From assembly GCA_964490145.1 (NCBI GenBank), contig CAZBBS010000098.1:1-9219 (forward strand): a stretch of DNA of 9,219 bases. Reading direction: 5' to 3'. The notes beneath the pieces were generated by a model. That model saw only the letters and a program-made list of their open reading frames with translations, made no database searches and was not told the origin of the DNA. Below, in pieces: positions 1 through 6,997 of this stretch (positions are counted from its first letter, which is position 1; every line of letters starts with the position of its first letter). The position numbers and the translations under genes are program-made. This DNA comes from Eutrophocola sp964490145. Lineage in GTDB: Bacteria > Pseudomonadota > Gammaproteobacteria > Pseudomonadales > Pseudohongiellaceae.

Positions 1-201
1 TTAGCAACAGCAGAAATTCCCATTAACCAACTGTGCGCTTGACGGGAAGCTTACGGTTATAAAAGCTATATTGATAAGTTATGAATGAAATTTCGGGAGA
101 ATGCAGAGATACAATGTGAACTGCGCGATGTATAAGAGAAATTTAAAAAAGTTGATGTAAAGCAGTCTACATCCTTAAATGAGCACACGATGCACACTTA
201 C
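1..201. other. AT-rich non-coding flank downstream of the ABC exporter operon
   Basis: This edge stretch is visibly richer in A and T than the genes beside it and has no convincing reading frame. The only ATG-initiated plus-strand frame of note, near position 79, stops after about a dozen codons. The one structure I can support is the candidate terminator listed at 145-177. I see no tRNA or repeat here. Confidence 0.6.
145..177 (-). terminator. Weak candidate intrinsic terminator of the ABC exporter operon
   Basis: On the minus strand a perfect 6-bp stem, GATGTA pairing with TACATC (plus positions 154-159 and 168-173), encloses an 8-nt loop. After the three bases AAC comes a run of six T's (plus A-run 145-150). 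Flanking AAG and CTT could lengthen the stem by three pairs with a two-base bulge. It starts about 25 bases after the stop codon of the second ABC gene, where a terminator is expected. The stem is short and AT-rich, so termination may be inefficient. Confidence 0.45.
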
Positions 202-1956
202 CTAGCTGGCTGTTTCCAACTCCTTCAGCAAACCCGCATACAGGCCACTCATCTGCAGCAGTTCTGAATGTGATCCGCGTTCGGTAATCTGGCCCTTGTC
301 CAGCACCAGGATCTGGTCTGAGTAGCGGATAGTGCTTAGGCGGTGGGCGATGGCGATGACGGTTTTTTCCTGGAACACGTGATCGATGGCGCGCTGGATC
401 AGGCCTTCGGTTAATGAGTCTACGGAACTGGTGGCCTCGTCCAATAGCACCACTTCACTGCCCGAGGCGATGGCGCGGGCAAAGGCCAGCAGCTGGCATT
501 GTCCGGCGGAAAGGTTGGAGCCATTGTTGCGCAGGGCGAAATCATAGCCGCCGGGCAAACGGGAGATGAAGTCGTGGGCGTACACGTAGCGGGCTGCAGC
601 CTCAATCTGTTCGGCATCGATGCCTTCACGATCAAGACTGATATTGAATCCTATCGACTGGTTGAACAGGTAGACCTCCTGCTGCATCAGGGTGAAGAAG
701 TGGGCGACTTCGTCGATCTGCAGTTCGCGCAGCTCCGCGCCATTAAGCCGGATTGATCCCTCGTAGTTGTCGTAGGTACGGGTCAGCAGGCGCAGGATGG
801 TGGACTTGCCCGAGCCGGTGCTGCCGACCAGGGCAATCTTCTGGCCGCGCCTGAGCTCAAAACTCACACCCTTCAACACCCACGGATTGTCTTCCTTGTA
901 GCGGAAACTGACATCCTCGAACACCAGGGATTCAAAGCGGGTCTGGGAAGAGGCTTTGCCTGAGGGCAGCCGGAGATGCGTATGCTCTTCCTGAAGAGGC
1001 TGCTGGTACACCTCTTCGATATGACCGAAGGCAGCCAGGGCCCGCTGGATGGAGGCGATCTGCGAGGTGAAGTCGCGTACCGGCACGAAGATGCGGTCGA
1101 GGGTCTGGGTGAAACCGATCAATACACCGTAAGTAATAGTCGCATCGAGAATCTCACGAGCACCCATCCAGATGATCAGCGCCATGGCGATGGTGGTGAT
1201 CCCTTCAATGATGGCGAACAGCGCCGAGTCATAAAAGTTGGAGCGCGACTGGGCCGAGAAGAAGCCCTGGGTATAGTCGGCGTACTTCTGCTCGACTTCT
1301 TCTTCGGCGTTGTAGAGCTGCACCGTGCGGATCCCATTGAGGCATTCCTGCAAATAGCCGGTGCCATGGGACAGTACAGTGCGCCCTTCAGCATAGGACT
1401 CGCGCAAACGTCGGCGCAGGTATTCCACCACAAAATAGGTGGGTGGCCCCATGACCAAAACCATCAACGCCAGCTTCCAGTTAATGAACGCCAGGAACAC
1501 CATCAGCGCCAGGGTGGTCATGACATCCCGGATCATGCCCAGCAAACCCTGCGCAAAGGATTCGTTGACCGCTTCCAGGTCGCTGGTGAGGCGGGTCAGG
1601 GTGACACCGATGGGGGTGCGGTCAAAATAGCTGCGGGGAAAACGCAGGATGCGCGCAAACATATCTGCACGCATATCCTTGAGTGCACACAGTGCCGATT
1701 TTTGCAGGAAGTAGTTGAACAGGCCGTCGCACAGGTAATTGAACACCAGCACCAGCATGAGCAAGATGCACCACCAGAGCAGGCCGTCCTCGTCGCCTGT
1801 TACCACGCGGGTGTCGACGATATGCATAATCAGCCAGGGGAACAACACACTGAGAACCATGGACAATGGCGCCGCCACTATGCCGATGGTGACATCACGT
1901 TTATAGGGCGCCAGGTAATTGACGAAGCGGCCGATCAGACGGAAGTCGACATTCAT
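202..1956 (-). CDS. ABC exporter subunit, MdlB-like (fused permease/ATPase, catalytically complete half)
   Basis: This 584-residue half-transporter is probably an inner-membrane exporter subunit that pairs with the gene just upstream. An N-terminal six-helix exporter-type membrane domain (about residues 15-310) precedes the nucleotide-binding domain (about 345-580). The latter has Walker A GSTGSGKST (378-386), a Q-loop glutamine (about 426), signature NLSAGQ (481-486), Walker B VVLLDE with catalytic Glu507, and the H-loop His538. The signature reads LSAGQ rather than LSGGQ. Its length matches E. coli MdlB (about 590). The ATG start is well supported: GGAGGTG at 1962-1968 sits five bases upstream, and the start overlaps the previous stop as ATGA (1953-1956), implying translational coupling. 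The substrate cannot be read from the sequence; MdlAB-type, peptide or multidrug export are all possible. Confidence 0.93.
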   Translation of the reverse strand: MNVDFRLIGRFVNYLAPYKRDVTIGIVAAPLSMVLSVLFPWLIMHIVDTRVVTGDEDGLLWWCILLMLVLVFNYLCDGLFNYFLQKSALCALKDMRADMFARILRFPRSYFDRTPIGVTLTRLTSDLEAVNESFAQGLLGMIRDVMTTLALMVFLAFINWKLALMVLVMGPPTYFVVEYLRRRLRESYAEGRTVLSHGTGYLQECLNGIRTVQLYNAEEEVEQKYADYTQGFFSAQSRSNFYDSALFAIIEGITTIAMALIIWMGAREILDATITYGVLIGFTQTLDRIFVPVRDFTSQIASIQRALAAFGHIEEVYQQPLQEEHTHLRLPSGKASSQTRFESLVFEDVSFRYKEDNPWVLKGVSFELRRGQKIALVGSTGSGKSTILRLLTRTYDNYEGSIRLNGAELRELQIDEVAHFFTLMQQEVYLFNQSIGFNISLDREGIDAEQIEAAARYVYAHDFISRLPGGYDFALRNNGSNLSAGQCQLLAFARAIASGSEVVLLDEATSSVDSLTEGLIQRAIDHVFQEKTVIAIAHRLSTIRYSDQILVLDKGQITERGSHSELLQMSGLYAGLLKELETAS

Positions 1957-3758
1957 GCCGGCACCTCCGCATCATTACCGTCATGCCCTTCAGCCCTATC
2001 GTCTTTCTCCTGAATCTTCCAGGTGTCGCGATACAGGGGGGAACTTTTCAGCAGCTCTTCGTGGGTGCCGCTGGCAACGATCTCGCCCTCTTCCAGCACC
2101 AGGATCCGGTCGACCCGGGTGAGCACGCTGGCACGATGTGACACAATTAAAATGCTCCGGCTGTGCACCTTGTTGAAAATCTGGTCGAGCAGGAAGCGTT
2201 CGGTTTCGTTATCCACGGCGGAGAGCACGTTGTCGAGGATCAGCAATTTCGAAGGTGTATAGATTGCCCGCGCCAGGCTCAGTCGCTGCTTCTGGCCGCC
2301 GGACAGGAGGATGCCTTTCTCCCCGACCATGGTGTCCAGGCCCTGGGGGAACTGGCGGACCTCGTCCAGCAGGTCGCTTTGCTCAAGCGCTTCTTCCACG
2401 GGTCTTGACGCAAGATCGCCGGCACTGAAACGGATATTGTTGGTCACCGAATCGGAAAACAGGAAGGGATCCTGGGAGATGGTACGCACTGCACTGCGCA
2501 GGTCACGGCGCGACAGGCCGGTGATGTCATGGTCATCAATGAACACCGCGTTAGAAGCAATGTCCAGGTGCCGGTTCAGGCAGTTGACCAGGGTGGTCTT
2601 GCCGGCGCCAACCTGACCCAGCACGCCGATCTTCTGTCCTGGCTTGATCTCGAAACTGATATTTTTCAGCGCCGGTTCCGCAGAGCCCGGATAGGTGAAA
2701 CTGAGGTTGCGCACTGCCACGCCCTGGCTGAACAGGCTGTCGCGATGCTCAGATTCCAGATGGCGACAGTCCTGCTCATGAGGTTCCTGATCGAGAATCT
2801 TGCGCAGACTTTCAATGCTGACCAGGCCGTTCTGGAAGGCGGAAAAAATCATCGCCATGCTGAAAAACGGCATCGCCAGCAGGGTGGCGTAGGACAAAAA
2901 GGCCACCATCTCACCGAGAGTCAGGGTCGAGTTGATCACCATGGCGCCGCCAAAAGCCAGGATCAGCACCTTGATCAGGCGGTCTGTGTAACTGAGGATC
3001 GGGAACACCAGTGTCCGAATCCTGGAGAGCTGGATCGAGCGGTCCAGCAGCGTGAGATTGTCGATGGCAAAGCGGCGCTGCGCCCAATCCAGAATCCGAC
3101 TTGAGCGAATCACGTCTATGCCTGACAGCAGTTCCACCGTGTGGGTCGACAGGCCCTGCAGCTCCTGCATGCGCACCTTCATGAGCTGACGCATCTTGCC
3201 CACGGCGCGGTAGGACACCAGGAAGGTCAGCACCACGGGGATCACACAATAGAGGGTGAGGCTGGGCGACAGCTCCCACATCCGGTAAGGCGTGAGGGAC
3301 AGGGCAAAGAAGATATTGAAGATCTGCAGCATCACCACCCCGCCGAGGGCGCGAATGCCGTTGATGTCGTTGTTGACGATGGAGATCAGCTTGCCAGGCT
3401 CATGCTCGGTGTAAAAATCATGCTGCAGGCGGGTCAGCCTGGCAAAGGCATCATTCTTGATATCCCGCTCAATGGCGCGGCCGGGATTGAAAAACAGCAT
3501 GCGCGACCAGGTGCGCGCCACCATCATCCCCAGGGCAAGCACAGCGATCAGTAAGACGGTGGTATTCAGGGCCGACTGATCCCAGTTGACCGTATCCTGC
3601 AGCAGGTCGATGGCGCGTCCGATCTGGCGGGGAATACTCACGGCCAGCCAGTTGGTCACCAGCAGCATCACCACGCCCAGACTGTAGGAGGCGCGATAAC
3701 GCTTCACATACTGGAAGAAAAAACGCCAATGGTCAGTTTTTTGAGTCTGGGTATTCAA
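1953..3758 (-). CDS. ABC exporter subunit, MdlA-like (fused permease/ATPase, degenerate catalytic site)
   Basis: This is the first subunit of a probable heterodimeric inner-membrane ABC exporter. With the TTG start chosen at 3758 it is 601 residues, close to E. coli MdlA (590). A six-helix membrane domain (about 20-315) is followed by an ATPase domain with Walker A GQVGAGKTT (381-389), Q-loop Gln429, a canonical LSGGQ signature (485-489), Walker B LLILD ending at Asp509, and H-loop His541. The residue after Asp509 is Asn, not the catalytic Glu, so this half should contribute the degenerate ATP site. No ATG lies near the start. The frame extends to another TTG at 3881, but that extension has no ribosome site, is unlike ABC N-termini and spans a plausible promoter. 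The TTG at 3758 follows GGAAAG and opens with NTQTQKTDHWRFFFQY, after which the membrane domain begins. The exact start remains uncertain. Confidence 0.88.
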   Translation of the reverse strand: MNTQTQKTDHWRFFFQYVKRYRASYSLGVVMLLVTNWLAVSIPRQIGRAIDLLQDTVNWDQSALNTTVLLIAVLALGMMVARTWSRMLFFNPGRAIERDIKNDAFARLTRLQHDFYTEHEPGKLISIVNNDINGIRALGGVVMLQIFNIFFALSLTPYRMWELSPSLTLYCVIPVVLTFLVSYRAVGKMRQLMKVRMQELQGLSTHTVELLSGIDVIRSSRILDWAQRRFAIDNLTLLDRSIQLSRIRTLVFPILSYTDRLIKVLILAFGGAMVINSTLTLGEMVAFLSYATLLAMPFFSMAMIFSAFQNGLVSIESLRKILDQEPHEQDCRHLESEHRDSLFSQGVAVRNLSFTYPGSAEPALKNISFEIKPGQKIGVLGQVGAGKTTLVNCLNRHLDIASNAVFIDDHDITGLSRRDLRSAVRTISQDPFLFSDSVTNNIRFSAGDLASRPVEEALEQSDLLDEVRQFPQGLDTMVGEKGILLSGGQKQRLSLARAIYTPSKLLILDNVLSAVDNETERFLLDQIFNKVHSRSILIVSHRASVLTRVDRILVLEEGEIVASGTHEELLKSSPLYRDTWKIQEKDDRAEGHDGNDAEVPA

Positions 3759-3786
3759 TGACTTTCCGGTTCGGGCAGGGTCTGGC

Positions 3787-3826
3787 AAAAAGGCCCGGAG
3801 CCGCCTCCCTTGAACGGGATAGGGCC
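3787..3826 (-). promoter_or_regulatory. GC-rich leader hairpin followed by U-run, possible attenuator of the ABC operon
   Basis: Between the candidate promoter and the TTG start of the first ABC gene, the minus strand forms an outer stem GGCCC with GGGCC (plus 3822-3826 and 3792-3796) around an inner CCC/GGG pairing (3816-3818 with 3807-3809). Five T's follow immediately (plus A-run 3787-3791), as in an intrinsic terminator. An alternative stem, CGGGC with GCCCG (3793-3797 and 3772-3776), would disrupt the first. Both stems are visible in the sequence; a regulatory role is inference. Confidence 0.3.
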
Positions 3827-3839
3827 CGGTGCTGGCCGC

Positions 3840-3867
3840 ATTGTACGGGTTTGAATGACCACCGCAA
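3840..3867 (-). promoter_or_regulatory. Candidate sigma-70 promoter of the ABC exporter operon
   Basis: On the minus strand a TTGCGG -35-like hexamer (plus 3862-3867) is followed after 16 bases by TACAAT (plus 3840-3845), a five-of-six match to the -10 consensus. Transcription would begin near 3833, giving a leader of roughly 75 bases before the TTG at 3758. This placement argues against translation starting at the upstream TTG at 3881. Confidence 0.4.
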
Positions 3868-3924
3868 CATCGGGCTGCCAAGGGATTGGCCGGCTATCTG
3901 CCCTTCGCTTATCCTATGAGGAGC

Positions 3925-3942
3925 AAAAACACCCCATATGGG
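3925..3942 (-). terminator. Weak candidate terminator after the 339-residue protein gene
   Basis: A 10-bp perfect palindrome CCCATATGGG (3933-3942) is followed on the minus strand by GTG and five T's (plus A-run 3925-3929). It lies about 65 bases beyond the stop at 4009 and before the ABC promoter. As RNA it can form only a three- to four-pair stem, so it is a poor terminator on its own. Otherwise 3759-4008 holds no gene. Confidence 0.25.
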
Positions 3943-4008
3943 CTGGATCAGCTGAAAACCCGTGAAGACTGGCAGCCTCGTATATAAAGCAACATGAAAG
4001 CAATGGCG

Positions 4009-5028
4009 TCAGCGGTTTCTGGCGGCCTGGCGCATGCGTTGCCAGTAATCCTGCAAGGTACCTTCCAGCTCCAACCCGCGGAAAAACGGATAAGGGTCGC
4101 AGTCGTATTCCAGGATGGCAGTTTCCGGTGTACGCCGCCACTGACGAAAACGGGTGACGGGTCGCTTGTAGAACTCGGGATCATACAGGGTCAGCAGGCT
4201 GCGCAGTACGTTGCCGTCTTCACTCAGGGATATGTGCTCCGTCACCCGGGCTTCGCCGGACATCGGCTGGCCAGCCAGGTCCACGAAATTGGGCCGCAGC
4301 TGGCGTGTCTCCACCACCAGGGTGCTGCCTTCCCAGTGGCCGATCGAATAGCCCATGGCCGTGGCCGGCAGGTCGTCGGGAAAATCGCGACCGTCGGTGA
4401 ACAAACGCCGCACCTCATGGAAGCTCTCATACAGGATGGTGACCTGCTTGTCGTTCTGCACGATTTCCAGGGGATAGGGCCAGCCGGAGAGGCGCACCAG
4501 CCCGGGGGAAATGCAACGCAGGGCCGGGTCGTCCAGGTAATGATAATCCGCGATGCGGGCGTCCGCGGCGGCCGTGTAATCCAGGTGGACTTTCTCCGTG
4601 CCGGCGGAAATACGTGACCAGATGCCCGTAAAGTCGACCGGTGCCGGCGGCGCGGAAGTCGACGGACCGTTCCAGGAACTCGCTGTCCAGGTGCCCGTAG
4701 AGCCATCATGCGCCGCTTCCAGGGTCCCGCGCATGCTGTCGCCGTTCACTGTCCCGGTGAAATGTCGGCTGAGCAGCCTGCCGCCACCGTCCCGGTAATC
4801 CACGGTCATGTCGATGGCGCTGCCTTGCAGGGAAAGGTCGATGGGGCCGCCATCGATATAGCCTTCCAGGCGGCCCTGGTGTTCTTCCACGGTCAGGATA
4901 CCCAGGCGCTCGCCACCGTGATTAATGATGAGCAACCACTGCCCGGTGATCTGTGCGCTGGCGACAGTGGCTGATAGCAATAAAACAAGGAACGTGCTGA
5001 ATGCCAGGGAGGCGTTAATCTTTTTCAC
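4009..5028 (-). CDS. Exported protein of unknown function with two beta-rich domains
   Basis: I cannot assign a function to this 339-residue protein. A Sec-type signal peptide (positive MKK, then hydrophobic residues 7-23) ends at a likely cleavage site ASA|Q (25/26), so it should be periplasmic. A first beta-rich domain (about 28-116, starting GQW) is joined by a Pro/Ser/Ala linker (122-130) to a second domain beginning DFTGIW (132-137). The second domain carries a block seen in many uncharacterised exported proteins: DDPALRC (166-172), PYPLEIVQ (184-191), ILYE (198-201), RRLFTDGRDFP (207-217) and MGYSIGHWEGSTLVVET (225-241). Start is GTG at 5026-5028 with GAGGAG six bases upstream. It overlaps the end of the DUF6152 gene by 14 bases, so the two are probably translationally coupled and may work together. 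No catalytic motif is evident. Confidence 0.85.
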   Translation of the reverse strand: MKKINASLAFSTFLVLLLSATVASAQITGQWLLIINHGGERLGILTVEEHQGRLEGYIDGGPIDLSLQGSAIDMTVDYRDGGGRLLSRHFTGTVNGDSMRGTLEAAHDGSTGTWTASSWNGPSTSAPPAPVDFTGIWSRISAGTEKVHLDYTAAADARIADYHYLDDPALRCISPGLVRLSGWPYPLEIVQNDKQVTILYESFHEVRRLFTDGRDFPDDLPATAMGYSIGHWEGSTLVVETRQLRPNFVDLAGQPMSGEARVTEHISLSEDGNVLRSLLTLYDPEFYKRPVTRFRQWRRTPETAILEYDCDPYPFFRGLELEGTLQDYWQRMRQAARNR

Positions 5029-5416
5029 TGGCAGCTCCTCCTGGTGTGGGGGTGATCACCCGGCCATCTTCGAGGGTTACCTGGCGAATCCAGAGTTTGC
5101 GGGTGTTGTTGCGACCGAGGTTGCCTTCCATGATGACCCTGTCGCCAACCTGCAAGGTGTCCTTGACCCAGCCAAAACGTGTCAGGCCAACACTGCTGGA
5201 CGTCTGGGTATCCCAGATTTCCTCTTCACCTGCCTCGTTGATGACGGCCACAAAAAAGCGCGCATGGGGATTCACGAACAGAACTTCAATCACCTCCCCC
5301 TCGATCGTGCCGTTTTCCTCATAACTGAATTCGGCGGCAAAACTGTGATGGGCGAACAACCGTGGCGCCACTAGCAACCCGGCGAACGCCAGGACCGGTA
5401 GAATTTTTTTATGCAT
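5015..5416 (-). CDS. Small periplasmic DUF6152-type protein
   Basis: Starting at ATG 5414-5416 the product is 133 residues. Residues 1-22 form a clear signal peptide ending LFA, so the predicted mature protein begins HHSFAAEF (23-30), a hallmark of the DUF6152 group. Other family-like features are an early beta-strand IEGEVIEV (38-45), NPHARF (49-54) and the closing segment GDRVIMEG, which resembles a small OB-fold-like beta-barrel. The frame stays open upstream to 5641, overlapping the dehydrogenase gene, but that extension has no signal sequence or family similarity and I reject it. A G-run (AGGGGGG) lies about eight bases before the chosen ATG. The function of the family is not established. 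Its place between a sugar dehydrogenase homologue and a coupled exported protein suggests a periplasmic accessory role, possibly metal binding. Confidence 0.85.
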   Translation of the reverse strand: MHKKILPVLAFAGLLVAPRLFAHHSFAAEFSYEENGTIEGEVIEVLFVNPHARFFVAVINEAGEEEIWDTQTSSSVGLTRFGWVKDTLQVGDRVIMEGNLGRNNTRKLWIRQVTLEDGRVITPTPGGAASEKD

Positions 5417-5448
5417 CGCAATTACCCCCCTGCCAGAATGTTTCGGCC

Positions 5449-5461
5449 ATGATGTCATCAT
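5449..5461. repeat. 13-bp palindrome upstream of the DUF6152 gene
   Basis: ATGATGTCATCAT has perfect 6-bp arms around a central T and lies 33-45 bases upstream of the DUF6152 start codon, in the 142-base gap after the dehydrogenase gene. It could be an operator. It is short and low in complexity, so chance is a real alternative. Confidence 0.2.
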
Positions 5462-5558
5462 CAATGGAAACAAGTTTAGCCGATTTTCAACTTGCTCTAG
5501 CCCTGCTGTTTTTTCCCGAACCTGTCCATCCAGGATCAAATGGCTCTGCCTCTTTTGA

Positions 5559-6776
5559 TTATTTCGGGGCGATACGCAAGACAGCAAACTCATCACCATC
5601 AGTGAGCACATAGAGATTGTCGTCCGGTCCCTGGATGACATCGCGTATACGCTGGTGCAACTGGCCCAGCAGTTTTTCGCGGCGCAGCTCTTCGAAGTTT
5701 TCGTTCAGGACAACACGCTCCAGTGAGCCGGTGCGGTTGATTTGACCGTATCGCACACTGCCGACAAACAGATTGCCTTTCCAGGCAGGGAAAGCCTCAC
5801 CATCGTAAAACATGATGCCACTGGGACCAATGGAAGGAATCCAGACCACCTGCGGTTGTTCAATACCGGGCTCAACCGGCAGGTCGGAAATTTTCGAGCC
5901 ATCATAGTTGCGGCCATAGCTTGTATCAGGCCAGCCATAGTTGCCGCCAGGGACCAGGAGGTTGACTTCGTCACCCCCGTTGGGTCCGTGTTCGGCAGCA
6001 AAGACAGTGCCTGAGGAATGTACTGTCAGGCCAAGCTGGTCGCGATGGCCGTAGGAAAAAATGGCCGGGTGAACATCGTCGCGCCCCAGGAAGGGATTAT
6101 CGCCGGGAATACTGCCGTCATCGTTAAGACGCAGAACCTTGCCGAAGACATTGTCCAGTGCCTGGGCCTCACTGCCAAAAGGGGCGCCGGTGGTCATATA
6201 TATAGTGCCGTCATGGGCAAAGGCGATACGCATGCCGCTGGTACCGCCGGGTTCTCCGCTGAATAATTCTTCCACGCCTTCCACGCGACCGTTTTCCCAA
6301 CGCCCCCGCATCAGGGTGGGAATGCTGGTCTGGCGGTCACCGACTTTCGGGCCTGGCTTGTTGTAGCTGAAGTACAACCAGTGATTACTGTCGAAATCCG
6401 GATGCAGGGCCAGATCATTCAGACCGCCATTACGATAGGCCGGGTTGGGTACCGGAATACCCGGCACGGGTGCCGGGTCAAGCGCGGCATTCGGTCCGGT
6501 AGCATCGTGAATGATGCGCAGGTTGCCGCCACGCTCGGAGACCAGCAGGTCGCCGCCAGGCAGGAATGCCAGGCTGAAGGAACGTGGCAGGCCCCTGGCA
6601 AGGAGGATCACTTCAATATCGTGCTGTTCTGCCGTGTCAAACACATAAGGTGTTTCTTCAAGTGTATAGGCAGCGATGCCGACAGGCGCCTCTTCCGCGG
6701 CTTGTGCAGTACCTGCCAGCAGGCCAAGACCAATATAAACAGTGGTGCATATATTGTTGATACGCATGACTTTCAT
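5559..6776 (-). CDS. Exported PQQ-type glucose/sorbosone dehydrogenase homologue with divergent active site
   Basis: This 405-residue protein belongs to the soluble six-bladed beta-propeller family that includes aldose sugar dehydrogenase (YliI) and soluble glucose dehydrogenase. A signal peptide ends near AQA|A (26/27), placing it in the periplasm. Family blocks are clear: GLNDLALHPDF (118-128), FGKVLRLNDDGSIPGDNPF (211-229), SYGHRDQLG (241-249), EHGPNGGDEVN (262-272), GGNYGWP (277-283), PSIGPSGIMFYDG (314-326) and QRIRDV (375-380). Arg245 matches the PQQ-contacting Arg of GHRNPQG. The motif that normally carries the catalytic base His (H-x-G/S-G-R) reads TSGMRI (179-184), and other usual PQQ contacts also differ. 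It may use PQQ differently, act on another substrate or not be an oxidoreductase. An in-frame ATG at 6765-6767, better spaced from the GGGG ribosome site, is an equally likely start (402 residues). Confidence 0.88.
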   Translation of the reverse strand: MKVMRINNICTTVYIGLGLLAGTAQAAEEAPVGIAAYTLEETPYVFDTAEQHDIEVILLARGLPRSFSLAFLPGGDLLVSERGGNLRIIHDATGPNAALDPAPVPGIPVPNPAYRNGGLNDLALHPDFDSNHWLYFSYNKPGPKVGDRQTSIPTLMRGRWENGRVEGVEELFSGEPGGTSGMRIAFAHDGTIYMTTGAPFGSEAQALDNVFGKVLRLNDDGSIPGDNPFLGRDDVHPAIFSYGHRDQLGLTVHSSGTVFAAEHGPNGGDEVNLLVPGGNYGWPDTSYGRNYDGSKISDLPVEPGIEQPQVVWIPSIGPSGIMFYDGEAFPAWKGNLFVGSVRYGQINRTGSLERVVLNENFEELRREKLLGQLHQRIRDVIQGPDDNLYVLTDGDEFAVLRIAPK

Positions 6777-6795
6777 CCCCGGGTGTTGTTTTTGA

Positions 6796-6812
6796 ATCGG
6801 GTTATACCCGAT
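6796..6812. promoter_or_regulatory. 17-bp perfect palindrome overlapping the -10 region of the dehydrogenase gene
   Basis: ATCGGGTTATACCCGAT has perfect 7-bp arms around TAT. On the minus strand its centre reads TATAAC (plus 6801-6806), a five-of-six match to a -10 box, placing transcription start near 6794, some 18-27 bases ahead of the two candidate start codons. I see no good -35 box at 16-18 bases. A dyad covering the -10 box is the expected geometry for a repressor operator. An isolated ATCGGG half-site lies at 6881-6886. Confidence 0.45.
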
Positions 6813-6902
6813 ATGCTTGTCTCGCCAGCATCAGAATACAGCATCAAAGGGATCAGGGTAATTTGATTTTTAACCCAGTAATCGGGCTATGGCCAAAATC
6901 AT

Positions 6903-6975
6903 GGGGTCAGAGTTCTTGAAATTCAGCAACTCTTTCCCCTTGATTCCTGGACCAAGTACTCTGACCCCTTGATTC
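6903..6975. repeat. REP-like palindromic element A, right arm duplicated
   Basis: GGGGTCAGAGT (6903-6913) and ACTCTGACCCC (6958-6968) are perfect 11-bp inverted repeats. The right arm occurs twice: ACTCTTTCCCCTTGATTC (6929-6946) and ACTCTGACCCCTTGATTC (6958-6975), 16 of 18 identical, 29 bases apart. The first 37 bases (6903-6939) align without gaps to element B at 7607-7643. The element lies between the dsrE-like gene (stop at 6998) and the dehydrogenase promoter. GGGGTCAGAGT-type palindromes resemble sequences found near REP-associated Y1 (IS200-like) transposases in other bacteria; that link is recalled, not shown here, and no transposase is present. Confidence 0.75.
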
Positions 6976-6997
6976 GAGTTCTTGATACCTTGCCAGC

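Noticed and set aside
976..2013. Long plus-strand open frame opposite the ABC genes
   Set aside because: It is an antisense shadow of two well-supported ABC genes, rich in His and Gln as expected from reversed codons, with no recognisable domain.
3759..3881. Extension of the first ABC gene to a TTG at 3881 (642 residues)
   Set aside because: The extra 41 residues look unlike an ABC exporter N-terminus, no ribosome site precedes the TTG, and the segment contains a plausible promoter and a GC-rich leader hairpin.
5417..5641. Extension of the DUF6152 gene upstream to 5641, overlapping the dehydrogenase gene
   Set aside because: The clear signal peptide begins at the internal ATG (5414-5416); the upstream 75 residues show no family similarity and would bury the signal sequence.
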